The notes: generated from the letters alone by a model not told the origin. Numbered from the stretch's first letter, positions 8,212 to 17,563 are shown. The stretch: DNA of 64,000 nt from IDS-8 sp035304345 (GCA_035304345.1 DATGQE010000068.1:6154-70153); one strand, 5' to 3'. Made by a program: numbers and translations.

Positions 8212-9984
8212 ATGTACAACCTTGAATGTTTTCGCAAGGCGATGGTCGTGTCGTCGGCGGCGATGCTGCTGTGGCCGGGACTCGGTGCCGCACGACAACC
8301 GGACACGATCTATCACGGCGGAAGCATCGTCACCGTCAACTCCGAGTTCGAGGTTGCAGAAGCGGTGGCGGTTGCAGGCGGCAGGATCGTGGCCGTCGGC
8401 AGCACCGAGGAGGTAAAGGCCCTCGCCACGCCGCAAACGACGCTCGTCGACCTGAAGGGCGGGGCACTGCTCCCGGGGTTCTACGACAATCACATCCACT
8501 TGGGAGGCCCGCTCCAGCCCTGGAAGTGGGCCGGCATGATCGACAAGGTGCCGGACTGGCTGCAGGGGGTGGACACCGTGCCGGAGCTCAAGGAAGCGAT
8601 CGCCGGCCAGGCCAGGAAGACACCGAAGGGCGAGTGGATCATCGGGGAAGTCCCGCGCGAGGACTGGCCGAACAGCGCGCTCCCCACGAGGTGGGATCTC
8701 GACGAGGTGTCACCGGATCATCCGGTGGTCATCGCGCGCGGGCCGCACACCTACCTCGTGAACTCCCGGACGCTCGAGCTGGCCGGCGTGACGCGGGACA
8801 CTCGCGTGCCGGGCGGCCAGATCGTGCTCGGCGAGGACGGTGAGCCGAACGGGAAGATCCTCGAATCGGCCAAGAAGGTCATCCAGGCCGTGATGCCCGG
8901 CAGCTCGCACGCGCATGGCAGCGTCGGGGACTCGAAGGAGGCGACGCTCGCGGACTGGCGCACCTTCCTGGGCCAGCTCGTCGGCCTGGGCGTGACGAGC
9001 GTCAACGTCGCCGGCGTGCGTCCCGACGGGCTCGAGCTCGTGGAGACGCTGTACGAGCGCTGGGGTGACGAGCTGCCGCGCATGACGGTGCAGCTTCGCG
9101 TCAGCCCCGGCTACGACACCCATGACGACGTCGAAGCGGGCGCGCGCGAATCGATCGGGGAGATCGAAGCGATCGGCGATCCCTCGAAGTTCTTCAAGCA
9201 TCCGAAGCTGAAGATGGGCGCCGTCAAGATGAGCATCGACGGCGGTCTCAGCGCGCCCGTCTTCTGGTCGACGGAAGAGTACGAGAACCGGCCCGGCTTC
9301 TACGGCGTGCAGCGCATTCCCGACGAGACGTTCTTCACGGTGGCGCGCCGTGCCCACGAGCTCGGCTGGCAGCTCGGCATTCACACAATGGGCGACGCGG
9401 CCGTCATCATGGTCGTCGAGCAGATGAAGAGGATTCTCGACGCGCTGCCGCGCGAGGATCACCGCCATTACCTCCATCACGTTGCCGTACGGCCGCCGGA
9501 CGGCACGCTGGTCGACATGGGGAAGTACGGGATCGGTGTCGCGAGCCAACCGGGATTCCTGCTGTCGCTCGGGTCCTACGCGGATGAGGCGCTCGCGGGA
9601 GAACGCGAAGAGACGCAGAACCCGTCGCGCTCGCTGCTGGATCACGGCATCCGCGTGTCGTACGGCTCCGATGCGGGCCCGTACGGGCCGCTCGCGGTGA
9701 TCTTCGCCGCGGTGACCCGTACCGGCTGGAACAGCGTGGTTCACGGCCCGGGGGAGGCCGTGTCGATCCGGGAGGCGATCGCGATGCACACGCTCGAGCC
9801 GGCGTGGTTCACCTTCGATGAGAAGGAACGCGGCTCCATCGAGCCGGGCAAGGTCGCCGATTTCGTCGTGCTCGATCGCGATCCGCTGTCGATCGAGCCG
9901 GAACGGATCCCGGAGCTTAAGGTGCAATGCACGATCATCGGCGGCCAGACCGTCTACGCGGCCGACGGGGCAAGCTGCCGGTGA
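8212..9984 (+). CDS. Exported amidohydrolase (amidohydrolase_3 / YtcJ-like)
   Basis: A 590-residue metal-dependent hydrolase of the amidohydrolase superfamily. After a signal peptide (hydrophobic core about residues 11-28, cleavage near GAARQ) it shows the composite beta domain (DTIYHGGSIVTVN, ..VAVAGGRIVAVG), the metal-binding HIHLGG around residue 96, a mid-domain IHTMGDAA and the C-terminal SYGSDAGPYGP and GSIEPGKVADFVVLD. This is the YtcJ-like branch, whose known members act on N-substituted formamides and related amides; the substrate here is unknown. The ATG at 8212 is chosen over a GTG at 8206 because GGGAGG lies immediately upstream. It precedes the TonB receptor and symporter and may act on the same nutrient. 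Confidence 0.88.
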   Translation: MYNLECFRKAMVVSSAAMLLWPGLGAARQPDTIYHGGSIVTVNSEFEVAEAVAVAGGRIVAVGSTEEVKALATPQTTLVDLKGGALLPGFYDNHIHLGGPLQPWKWAGMIDKVPDWLQGVDTVPELKEAIAGQARKTPKGEWIIGEVPREDWPNSALPTRWDLDEVSPDHPVVIARGPHTYLVNSRTLELAGVTRDTRVPGGQIVLGEDGEPNGKILESAKKVIQAVMPGSSHAHGSVGDSKEATLADWRTFLGQLVGLGVTSVNVAGVRPDGLELVETLYERWGDELPRMTVQLRVSPGYDTHDDVEAGARESIGEIEAIGDPSKFFKHPKLKMGAVKMSIDGGLSAPVFWSTEEYENRPGFYGVQRIPDETFFTVARRAHELGWQLGIHTMGDAAVIMVVEQMKRILDALPREDHRHYLHHVAVRPPDGTLVDMGKYGIGVASQPGFLLSLGSYADEALAGEREETQNPSRSLLDHGIRVSYGSDAGPYGPLAVIFAAVTRTGWNSVVHGPGEAVSIREAIAMHTLEPAWFTFDEKERGSIEPGKVADFVVLDRDPLSIEPERIPELKVQCTIIGGQTVYAADGASCR

Positions 9985-10100
9985 TCGCGATGTTCGTTTG
10001 GGCGTTTTTCCACGATTGAAACAACCGGCCGGGAGGACAGGCTGCGGGGCTTTCCCCCGCGGCCCGGGGCCCGGTCGTACCTCAAAATGGGGGTTGGGAG

Positions 10101-13019
10101 ATGGCAACACGAAAAGGATTGTCCGTTGGCGGTAAAGGACCCGATTCCGATACCGGCTCAGGCCGATTGAATGCGATTCACGTAACCGGTTTCCTGGCGC
10201 TTCTCGGTGCAGGCACGGCAGTAGCGCAGCAGGACGGCGCGCCGGGAGCAGGGTCTCCCGATCCGGAGGTGGAAGAGGTCGTCGTCAGCGGCACGCGCAT
10301 CGCGCACACGGGTTACGACGCGCCGACGCCGGTCAGCGTGCTGGGAGGGACCGACATCGCGGCGGCCGCGCCCGAGAACCTCGCGGACTTCGTGAACACG
10401 CTGCCGTCGATCTCGAACAGCACGACGGCGGCGAACAGCACCGTTTCGCTCAGCGGCGGCGGTGCCGGGATCAACGCGCTCAACCTGAGGAGCCTCGGCG
10501 TTTCCCGCACGCTGGTGCTGCTCGACGGCCGGCGCTCGGTCGGCTCCACCGACAGCGGCGCGATCGACATCAACACCTTCCCGCAGGCGCTGGTGCAGCG
10601 GGTAGAGGTCGTGAACGGCGGCGCCTCCGCGGCCTACGGCTCTGACGCCGTCAGCGGCGTGGTGAACTTCATCCTGAACAAGGATTTCGAGGGGTTCGAA
10701 TTCACGGCCGAGTACGGCGAGACCACTTACGGCGACGGGGAGAACCGCAAGTTCACCGCGACCGCGGGCCTGTCGCTGATGGACGACCGCCTGCACGTCC
10801 TGTTCAACGCCGAATACTCCGATACGCCCGGCATTCCGACGGTGCCGCGCGACTGGAACAAGACCGGCTTCTTCCAGATCGACAATCCCTACTACACGCC
10901 CACGAACGGGCAGCCGGAGCGGTACATCGGGCACGGCATCGGCCCCTCGCAGGTCACGCCCGGCGGGCTGATCACCAGCGGCTCGCTCAGGGGCACCTAC
11001 TTCGGCCTCATCGACCCGGCGACCGGCGAAGCCACCGTGCACCAGCTCGTCTACGGCGACGTCTCCGGGCCGTGGATGATCGGCGGAGACTGGCAGTACA
11101 CCCTGAGCAACTACGAAGGCACGACCTCGTTGCTGCCGGCCGCGGAGCGCGAAGGCTACTTCACGCGCGTGGGCTTCGACATCACGCCGGACATCGAGCT
11201 CTTCGGCCAGCTCTCGTTCAACCGCAACGATAGCCGCAACTGGTACATGCAGCCGGCGAACATCGGCGACGTGACGATCCAGGCCGACAACGCCTTCCTG
11301 CCACAGTCCATCCGCGACGCCCTCGCGGAGGCCGGCGAGACGTCGTTCCGCATGGGCACCACGAACGCCGGCATGCCGGTCAGCGGCGCGCACAACACGC
11401 GCGAGGTGCTGCGTTACGTGCTCGGCGCGATCGGCGAACTCGAGCTGTTCGACGAGTTCTGGACGTGGGAGGCCTACTACCAGAAAGGCGTCTCGAAGCC
11501 CCACGAAGAGCTGTTCGCCACCTGGAACAACGAGCGGGTCGCGCTCGCGACGGACGCGGTGTTCGCGCCTGACGGCTCGATCGTCTGCCGCTCGACGCTG
11601 ACCGATCCCGACAACGGCTGCGTGCCGCTCAATCGCATCGGCATCGGCGGGATGACCCAGGAGGCGCTCGACTACATCTTCACGGACGGCCAGCCGGCCC
11701 GCGACCAGGAGATCACGCAGGAAGTCGCCGCGCTGAACTTCAGCGGCGACCTGCTCGACATGCCCGCCGGGCCGGTGTCCGCCGCGTTCGGCTTCGAGTG
11801 GCGCAAGGAGGCGATCGACGGCTACGTCGATCCCCGCTACAACTCCGGATGGCTGTACGGCAATTACCAGGCCAACCGGGGCAGCTACACGGTGCGGGAA
11901 CTGTTCACGGAGTTCGCCATCCCGCTGACGGACAGCCTGGACATCAACCTCGCCGGGCGGGCGACCGACTACAGCACCTCGGGCTCCGTGCAGACGTGGA
12001 AGTTCGGCGCGACCTTCTCGCCGGTGGACGACATCAAGTTCCGGGGCACGGTCAGCCGCGACATCCGGGCGGCGAACCTGGGCGAGCTGTTCCAGGCGGG
12101 CACCTCGCGCAGCAACTCCGTGATCGTGAACGGCCAGCCCGACGCGTTCTTCCTGAACATCAGCGGCAACCCGAACGTCAAGCCGGAGATCGCGGACAAC
12201 TGGAGCGTCGGGGCGGTGTTCACGCCGGATTTCCTGCCCGACCTGAGCCTGGCGGTGGACTATTACGACATCCGCATCAAGGACGCGATCGGGACGCTGC
12301 ACCAGCAGCAGGTCGTCGACCTCTGCTACATCCAGAACGTGCAGCAGCAGTGCGATAACATCATCACGTCGGTGGTCAACGGCGTCGAGCAGATCGACAC
12401 GATCCTCGTCTCGCCGTTCAACTTCGCGAAGCACCGGTCGAGGGGCATGGACATCGAGGCCAGCTACACGGTTCCGCTGGACAACTGGTTCGCCAATGCC
12501 GGCGACCTGTCGCTGCGCGGCATGTTCACGCACTACATCGAGAACACGGTGGACACGGGCATCGGGCTGCCGCTGAAGACGGCCGGCACCAACGGCGCCT
12601 ATGCCGCGGACTTCGGCCCGCCGAGCTGGCTCTACCGGCTCTCCGCGTTCTACGCGGTCGACCGGTGGGCGTTCAGCGTCGTGGGACGGGGCGTCAGCTC
12701 CGGGCGCTACAACGACAACTCGTTCATCGAGTGCTCGTCGAACTGCCCGCCGTCGACGCCGGAGGCCATCACGATCAACCGCAATCACATCGACGGTGCG
12801 TTCTACGTAGACACGTCGATCAGCTACGCGTTCGACCTGGGGCGGTTCCAGGACGCCGCGGAGGTCCAGTTCTCGGTCTACAACCTGCTGAACAAGGATC
12901 CCGTGCTCGTGGCCAACGGTCCTTCGGGGAGGAGCACGCCCGCATTCCCGCAGGTGACGAGGGACTACTACGACGTCCTGGGCCGGACCTTCCGGCTGTC
13001 GCTGAGGCTGCAGTTCTAG
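10101..13019 (+). CDS. TonB-dependent receptor, first gene of a nutrient-uptake locus
   Basis: A 972-residue outer-membrane importer. It has a signal peptide ending AVAQQ, a TonB-box-like EEVVVSGTR near residue 60, a plug domain (PENLADFVNTLPSI, LNLRSLGVSRTLVLLDGRR, VEVVNGGASAAYGSDAVSG), and a long barrel ending in an aromatic residue (SLRLQF). The plug phrase belongs to the large family common in Xanthomonadales, Caulobacter and sphingomonads. Downstream come a small membrane protein, an SSS symporter and a D-aminoacylase, so the likely substrate is a modified amino acid or peptide; this is inference from neighbours. GGGTTGGGAG before the ATG serves as ribosome binding site. Confidence 0.93.
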   Translation: MATRKGLSVGGKGPDSDTGSGRLNAIHVTGFLALLGAGTAVAQQDGAPGAGSPDPEVEEVVVSGTRIAHTGYDAPTPVSVLGGTDIAAAAPENLADFVNTLPSISNSTTAANSTVSLSGGGAGINALNLRSLGVSRTLVLLDGRRSVGSTDSGAIDINTFPQALVQRVEVVNGGASAAYGSDAVSGVVNFILNKDFEGFEFTAEYGETTYGDGENRKFTATAGLSLMDDRLHVLFNAEYSDTPGIPTVPRDWNKTGFFQIDNPYYTPTNGQPERYIGHGIGPSQVTPGGLITSGSLRGTYFGLIDPATGEATVHQLVYGDVSGPWMIGGDWQYTLSNYEGTTSLLPAAEREGYFTRVGFDITPDIELFGQLSFNRNDSRNWYMQPANIGDVTIQADNAFLPQSIRDALAEAGETSFRMGTTNAGMPVSGAHNTREVLRYVLGAIGELELFDEFWTWEAYYQKGVSKPHEELFATWNNERVALATDAVFAPDGSIVCRSTLTDPDNGCVPLNRIGIGGMTQEALDYIFTDGQPARDQEITQEVAALNFSGDLLDMPAGPVSAAFGFEWRKEAIDGYVDPRYNSGWLYGNYQANRGSYTVRELFTEFAIPLTDSLDINLAGRATDYSTSGSVQTWKFGATFSPVDDIKFRGTVSRDIRAANLGELFQAGTSRSNSVIVNGQPDAFFLNISGNPNVKPEIADNWSVGAVFTPDFLPDLSLAVDYYDIRIKDAIGTLHQQQVVDLCYIQNVQQQCDNIITSVVNGVEQIDTILVSPFNFAKHRSRGMDIEASYTVPLDNWFANAGDLSLRGMFTHYIENTVDTGIGLPLKTAGTNGAYAADFGPPSWLYRLSAFYAVDRWAFSVVGRGVSSGRYNDNSFIECSSNCPPSTPEAITINRNHIDGAFYVDTSISYAFDLGRFQDAAEVQFSVYNLLNKDPVLVANGPSGRSTPAFPQVTRDYYDVLGRTFRLSLRLQF

Positions 13020-13106
13020 CGTGGTCGTTCGTGTCGAAGAAGCTCACGTGGCCGCGAGCGGCCGGCATGGGTCCGTGAAGGTCGCCAACTGAGAGGAGTG
13101 CAATAC

Positions 13107-13223
13107 GTGTTCAACCTGCCGCCGTTCACGGTCGCGATGATCCTGGGAGTCCCGGCCTTCTGGGTGGTGTATGCCGCCGTGTTTCTCTACCTGTCCCGTA
13201 ACTACGACGAGGCGGACGAATGA
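13107..13223 (+). CDS. Small single-helix membrane protein coupled to the symporter (38 aa)
   Basis: A GTG-initiated frame at 13107 encodes 38 residues with one predicted transmembrane helix (about residues 9-29, MILGVPAFWVVYAAVFLYL) and an acidic tail NYDEADE. GAGAGGAG lies 8 bases before the start. The stop TGA overlaps the ATG of the symporter gene as ATGA, so the two are translationally coupled. Small membrane proteins that precede SSS-family symporters are known (for example YhdT beside PanF), and they are thought to aid assembly or activity. Function here is inferred from position. The gene is short enough that automatic annotation would usually miss it. Confidence 0.8.
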   Translation: MFNLPPFTVAMILGVPAFWVVYAAVFLYLSRNYDEADE

Positions 13224-14764
13224 GCATCCAGCTCACGTTCCTCCTCGTCTACTTCGCGGCGATGGTGGTCATCGGCGTCTGGGTGATGCGGCGCAGCGGC
13301 GCCGGGCCGGAGGACTACCTCCTCGGCGGCAGGAGCCTCGGCCCGGCGGTTACCGCGCTGCGCCTGCAAAGCTCGTCCATGTCGGGCTACATGTTCCTCG
13401 GTGCCGGCTCCCTGGGGTACACGCAGGGCTACTTCGGCATGTGGTATGCCTTGGGCGACATCGGCGGCGGCATCATCAACCTGTCGATCCTGGGGCGGCG
13501 CATGCGGAAGCTGTCGCAGATACTCGGCTCGATCACCTCGATCGAGTACCTGGAGCACCGCTATCCGTCGAAGTGGACCCGGCTGGTGGCTGCGCCGATC
13601 GCGCTCGCGTGCATCCTGTTCTACGTCCTCGCGCAGTTCATCGCCGGCGGCCGGGGGCTGGAGATGGTCTCGGGCGTGTCCTACCCGGTCGCGCTGGCGG
13701 TGGCCGTCGGGGTGATCGTCCTCTACACCTACCTCGGCGGGTATCTCGCGGTCGCTTACACGGATTTCGTGCAGGCGATCGTGATGCTCCTCGGCATGCT
13801 GTGGATACTCATCGCCACGCTGTGGGCGGTGGGCGGGCTCGGCGAGGGCAACCGGGCGGTCGCCGAGCTGGATCCGAACCTGCTCACGATGTGGGGGAAG
13901 GATCTCGCCTTCCAGGGCGAGTGGGGCATCATCGTCGGTGCCCTGCTGGTGTTCTCGGTGGGCTACATGGGCTGGCCGCACGTCGTGGTCAGCCACATGG
14001 CCATGAAACGACCGAGCGTGGCGCGCAGCGCCGGCGTGTATGCGCTCGGGTTCAACATCCTGTTCATACCCGGCCCCTACCTGATCGGCCTGTTTGCCCT
14101 GCTGCTGGTGCCGACGCTGGCCGACCCTGAGCTCGCCGTTTTCAAGGTGGCGGAAACGATCCTGCCGCCGTTCGCGGTCGGTATCGTCATGGCCGCGATC
14201 ATGGCGGCCATTATGTCGACCGCCGATGCGTTGCTGCTCCAGGCCGGCACCATTGCCAGCCAGGACATTTACGCCCGCTTCATCAACCGTGGCATGTCGG
14301 ACGGGCAGATGGTCTGGGTGTCGCGCCTGATCATCCTGGCGCTCGCGGTGATCGGCTACGCGGTGGCGGCCGTGGACCCTCCGGGCGTGGCTGCCGTCGT
14401 CATCTTCGCGACCACGGTGCTCGGCAGCGCGTTCGTTCCCGTGTACGTCTGCGCGGTCTGGTGGAAGAAGGCGAACGTGCCGGGCGCGATCGCCTCGATG
14501 CTCGTCGGTGCAGTCGTTTCCGTGGGGTGGGAGCTCGCGGACCTGTCGTCGCGCACGGGCCTGGGCCCGATGCTCGTGGGGATGGTCTGCTCCACGCTCG
14601 CGATCGTCGGCGTCAGCCTCGCCACGCAGCGCAGCCACCCGGTGCCGGAGCGGATCCGGCGGGCGATCGAGGAGACGGCGAAGGTGGGGCGGATCCCGGC
14701 TTCGCTGCTGGCGGGACAGGATTCGCAACTGGCCGCGCAGGCGGCGATAGCAGGGCGGGAATAG
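13220..14764 (+). CDS. SSS-family sodium:solute symporter
   Basis: A 514-residue inner-membrane protein with about 13 hydrophobic helices. It matches the sodium:solute symporter family (PutP/PanF type): an N-terminal helix LTFLLVYFAAMVVIGVWV, the conserved loop EDYLLGGRSLGP, SSSMSGYMFLGAGS, GGYLAVAYTDFVQAIVM around helix 5 and MAAIMSTADALLLQAG in helix 8. It begins inside the stop of the small membrane protein gene and is followed 4 bases later by a hypothetical gene. The upstream TonB receptor and downstream D-aminoacylase suggest an organic acid or amino-acid-like substrate, not proven. Confidence 0.93.
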   Translation: MSIQLTFLLVYFAAMVVIGVWVMRRSGAGPEDYLLGGRSLGPAVTALRLQSSSMSGYMFLGAGSLGYTQGYFGMWYALGDIGGGIINLSILGRRMRKLSQILGSITSIEYLEHRYPSKWTRLVAAPIALACILFYVLAQFIAGGRGLEMVSGVSYPVALAVAVGVIVLYTYLGGYLAVAYTDFVQAIVMLLGMLWILIATLWAVGGLGEGNRAVAELDPNLLTMWGKDLAFQGEWGIIVGALLVFSVGYMGWPHVVVSHMAMKRPSVARSAGVYALGFNILFIPGPYLIGLFALLLVPTLADPELAVFKVAETILPPFAVGIVMAAIMAAIMSTADALLLQAGTIASQDIYARFINRGMSDGQMVWVSRLIILALAVIGYAVAAVDPPGVAAVVIFATTVLGSAFVPVYVCAVWWKKANVPGAIASMLVGAVVSVGWELADLSSRTGLGPMLVGMVCSTLAIVGVSLATQRSHPVPERIRRAIEETAKVGRIPASLLAGQDSQLAAQAAIAGRE

Positions 14765-14768
14765 CGGC

Positions 14769-15275
14769 ATGGGACAGCTCGCCTTCAAAGCCTCGGTCAC
14801 GGAAGAGCAGGCCTGGCAGGCGATCCAGGCCAGGGCGCCGCGTATCTCCCGGATCCGGGCGGAGCTTCGGCACCACCCGTTCTCGGGCTTCGTCCATCGC
14901 TTCTACCATCCTGTCCACGGCGCCTCGGCGCCGGCGCGGGTGCATACGCTGGTCGACAGGCTGACGGGCAAGGCCTTCATCAGCGAGCCGTGGTCGGAGC
15001 TCGTGGAGGTCGACGAGGCGTCGCAAGGCTCGAGCGTGTCCGATCCGGGCTGGAACACGATCACGTTCGAGCAAGCCAGGGAGCGGTCGCTGCAGGTCAT
15101 CCGGGTCGCGGCCTTGCGCCGCTACCGGCTGGCGCGCCGTCACGCGCTCGAAGAGCTGGAGAGCCACGAGCTCCTCTGGAAGCCCAACTGGCTGCTCACG
15201 GGCATGCTGGGGCAGCAGCGCCTGCGGGTGCTGGTGGACGGGCTGACGGGCTCGTACTACGTGGTGGAGAGCTGA
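14769..15275 (+). CDS. Hypothetical protein with two LVDxLTG repeats, in symporter operon
   Basis: A 168-residue protein I do not recognise. It lacks a signal peptide and clear membrane segment. It contains two similar phrases, LVDRLTGKAFISE (about residue 60) and LVDGLTGSYYVVE (at the C-terminus), each followed or preceded by aromatic and charged residues, which suggests an internal duplication or a PepSY-like fold. A basic helical stretch (LRRYRLARRHALEELE) lies between them. It starts 4 bases after the symporter stop and 52 bases before the D-aminoacylase, so it is surely in the same transcript. A role tied to the symporter is a guess from position. Confidence 0.8.
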   Translation: MGQLAFKASVTEEQAWQAIQARAPRISRIRAELRHHPFSGFVHRFYHPVHGASAPARVHTLVDRLTGKAFISEPWSELVEVDEASQGSSVSDPGWNTITFEQARERSLQVIRVAALRRYRLARRHALEELESHELLWKPNWLLTGMLGQQRLRVLVDGLTGSYYVVES

Positions 15276-15327
15276 CTGGGGCCGAAGGGGCCGCAGGCGG
15301 GTTCTCGTCGAGAAAGGGGGAAGGGGA

Positions 15328-17022
15328 ATGCGCAGGATCCGAAACGGGTGCACACTGGCCGCGATCGTCGCTTGCCTGGCGTTGTCTGCCGGTTGCTCGG
15401 CGGAGAGCTCGACCGGCGTCGACGACTACGACTTGCTGATCGTCAACGGCCGGGTCCTCGACGGCACCGGCAATCCGTGGTTTCGTGCGGACGTCGGGGT
15501 GCAGGGCGACAGGATCGTCGCGGTCGGCGACCTGCGAGGCGCACGCGCGAAAAGGGTCATCGATGCGACCGGTCACGTGGTCGCCCCGGGTTTCATCGAC
15601 CTGCACACGCATTCCGACCTGTCCGTGCTGGAAGACGGCAACGCCGAGAGCAAGGTTCGCCAGGGCGTGACGCTGGACGTGATCGGCGAGGGCTCGACGG
15701 TGGCGCCGCGCGACGGGCTGCCGGTCGAGGAAAGCGAGCGCCACGCGGGCGTCGTCGTCGACTGGACCACCCTGGCTGAATACTTCGAGCGGCTCGAGTC
15801 GGGTGGCACGTCCATCAACATCGTGAGCTGGGTGTCCGCCCAGCAGGTGCAGCTCGTCGTCAAGGGCTACGAGACGCGGCCGGCGACGCGGCAGGAGCTG
15901 GAGCGCATGCGGGAGCTCGTCGCCCGCGAGATGGACAACGGCGCTTTCGGCCTCATCGCGCGGTTCGAGAGCGGTGGCCCGCAGTTCCCCGACGAGATCA
16001 TGGCGATGGCGAAGGTCGCCGCGGAGAAGGGCGGAATCTACGCGACGCACCTGGGAAGCGAGGGCTTCGAGCAGGACAAGGAGCTGGACTGGGCGATCCG
16101 CGTCGCGGAGGAGGCGGGCCTCCCCGTGCACATCTTCCATTTCAAGATTCGCGCGCAGGAGAACTGGGGCACGATCGGCAAGTACATCGAGGCGGTCGAG
16201 GCGGCTCGTGCCCGGGGCCTCGAGATCACCGCGAACCAGTACCCGTACACGGCGATGTCGCACCCGTGGGCGAACTTCTTCCCGCTGTGGATCCGCGAAG
16301 GCGGGCCGGAAGCGTTTGCCGAGCGCCTCCGGGACCGGAGCAACTGGGAGAAGGTCAGGAACGACGAGTCCTTCATCCGCTGGGCCAAGGAGCACGGCTG
16401 GTGGGAGGGCATCGTGATGTCGCGCGCCTTCCACCCGGAGCAGCAGCAGTACCAGGGAATGCGGCTGTCCGAGATCGCCGCGGCGCGCGAAGAGAGCGAC
16501 CCCTTCATCACGCTCATGGAGCTCATGGCGCAGGCCGATGGCCGGGTCGGCGGGATCTACCACGCGATGTCGGAGGAGGACACGCGAGAGATGATGCGCC
16601 AGCCCTGGGTTTCGCACGCCAGTGACGGGTCCGCCTTGAACCTCGACGCGCCCGGCGTGCCGCATCCGCGCAACTTCGCCACCAACGTTCGCGTGCTGGG
16701 GCACTACGTGCGCGAGGAAGGCGTGCTCACCCTCGAGGACGCGATCCGGAAGATGACGTCGCTGCCGGCGCAGATCTTGCGGCTGCGCGATCGCGGGCAG
16801 GTGCGGGAAGGATTCGTGGCGGATCTCGTCGTTTTCGACCCGGAGACGGTGGGAGCGACGAACTCGTTCGAGTCGCCGAAGTCGTACCCGACGGGCGTGC
16901 CGTACGTCGTCGTCAACGGCGTGGTGGTGATCGACGGCTACGAGCACACCGGCGCGAGGCCCGGCAGGGCGCTGCGCGGCCCGGCCTGGACGGGAGACGC
17001 CGCGACCGCACGCGCGAACTGA
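15328..17022 (+). CDS. N-acyl-D-amino-acid deacylase (D-aminoacylase) lipoprotein
   Basis: Hydrolyses N-acyl-D-amino acids to D-amino acid plus fatty or acetic acid in the D-aminoacylase branch of the amidohydrolase superfamily. The 564 residues begin with a lipoprotein signal (lipobox LSAGC) so the enzyme is probably periplasmic or on the outer membrane. Core motifs are present: DYDLLIVNGRVLDGTGNPW, GFIDLHTHSDLS (metal-binding HTH near residue 92), the GEGS turn, a conserved YPYTA, and the C-terminal ADLVVFDP and NGVVV. AGGGGGAAGGGG precedes the ATG. It closes the receptor-symporter operon, and would act on the imported substrate before transport through the inner membrane. Confidence 0.9.
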   Translation: MRRIRNGCTLAAIVACLALSAGCSAESSTGVDDYDLLIVNGRVLDGTGNPWFRADVGVQGDRIVAVGDLRGARAKRVIDATGHVVAPGFIDLHTHSDLSVLEDGNAESKVRQGVTLDVIGEGSTVAPRDGLPVEESERHAGVVVDWTTLAEYFERLESGGTSINIVSWVSAQQVQLVVKGYETRPATRQELERMRELVAREMDNGAFGLIARFESGGPQFPDEIMAMAKVAAEKGGIYATHLGSEGFEQDKELDWAIRVAEEAGLPVHIFHFKIRAQENWGTIGKYIEAVEAARARGLEITANQYPYTAMSHPWANFFPLWIREGGPEAFAERLRDRSNWEKVRNDESFIRWAKEHGWWEGIVMSRAFHPEQQQYQGMRLSEIAAAREESDPFITLMELMAQADGRVGGIYHAMSEEDTREMMRQPWVSHASDGSALNLDAPGVPHPRNFATNVRVLGHYVREEGVLTLEDAIRKMTSLPAQILRLRDRGQVREGFVADLVVFDPETVGATNSFESPKSYPTGVPYVVVNGVVVIDGYEHTGARPGRALRGPAWTGDAATARAN

Positions 17023-17095
17023 CCGCGGGAGACTGGCGCCACGTACCCGCCCAAAGTATTCTGGCCGTATCCACCGGGCGGCTGGAGAGGAGCGC

Positions 17096-17116
17096 ATGAC
17101 CACCATCCTAGGCTAA
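17096..17116 (+). other. Six-codon frame with strong ribosome binding site (possible leader)
   Basis: ATG at 17096 follows GGAGAGGAGCGC and is closed by TAA after six codons (MTTILG). It lies 19 bases before the start of the next gene. It may be a leader peptide or the remnant of an upstream start. Confidence 0.25.
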
Positions 17117-17135
17117 CGACCAATGGAGGTGAGTC

Positions 17136-17393
17136 ATGCGTCGTGCCGCGCTCGAACGCCAGCGGACGTTGCGCGTCTGGCGCACGTATATCGCGTGGAA
17201 CTCTTTCTTCGGCGAGTGCCGTCTCGCCGGTCAGCCGGGCCGGTTCCGCAAGGCAGAGCGCATCGGTGGCTGCGGGAATTCCCGCTGCTGGCTGTGCCAT
17301 GCCGGGAAACTGATGGGCGCACCTACGCTGGCGGAGCTCCGTGCCATCGGTGCGCAGCGCGATGGCATGCTCGAGTATTTCCTCGATATGTGA
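17136..17393 (+). CDS. Small Cys-motif protein of unknown function (85 aa)
   Basis: An 85-residue basic protein, probably cytosolic. Its core, QPGRFRKAERIGGCGNSRCW followed by LCHAGKL, is a recurring pattern in uncharacterised bacterial proteins: a G-x-F-R-K segment, then C-x4-C-x2-C-H, likely to bind zinc. The function is not known. GGAGGTGA five bases before the ATG supports the start. No predicted transmembrane segment is seen. The gene is isolated, with the DNA glycosylase family gene 170 bases downstream. Confidence 0.7.
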   Translation: MRRAALERQRTLRVWRTYIAWNSFFGECRLAGQPGRFRKAERIGGCGNSRCWLCHAGKLMGAPTLAELRAIGAQRDGMLEYFLDM

Positions 17394-17563
17394 GGCTTCG
17401 GCGGTGCGCAAACCGCTCCGGATTGTGCGCTTGACAATGGCCAGCCGCTGCCGTCGTAGTCCGGGATCGTTCCGGGACAACGGCTGCGGGGTCGGCCAGG
17501 CTCGCGCGCAGCCGCACCTCGACATCGGCCACCTGTCCGCTCGACACCGACGGAGCTCCACTC

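Noticed and set aside
10158..12788. Long minus-strand open frame opposite the TonB receptor
   Set aside because: Shadow of the receptor gene; low complexity (Arg, Val, His) and no recognisable family.
16938..17561. Minus-strand frame with a plausible helix (RLAIVKRTIRSGLRTAEASH)
   Set aside because: It overlaps the plus-strand Cys-motif gene and the D-aminoacylase end. No full-length domain is visible, and the plus-strand genes have proper ribosome sites.
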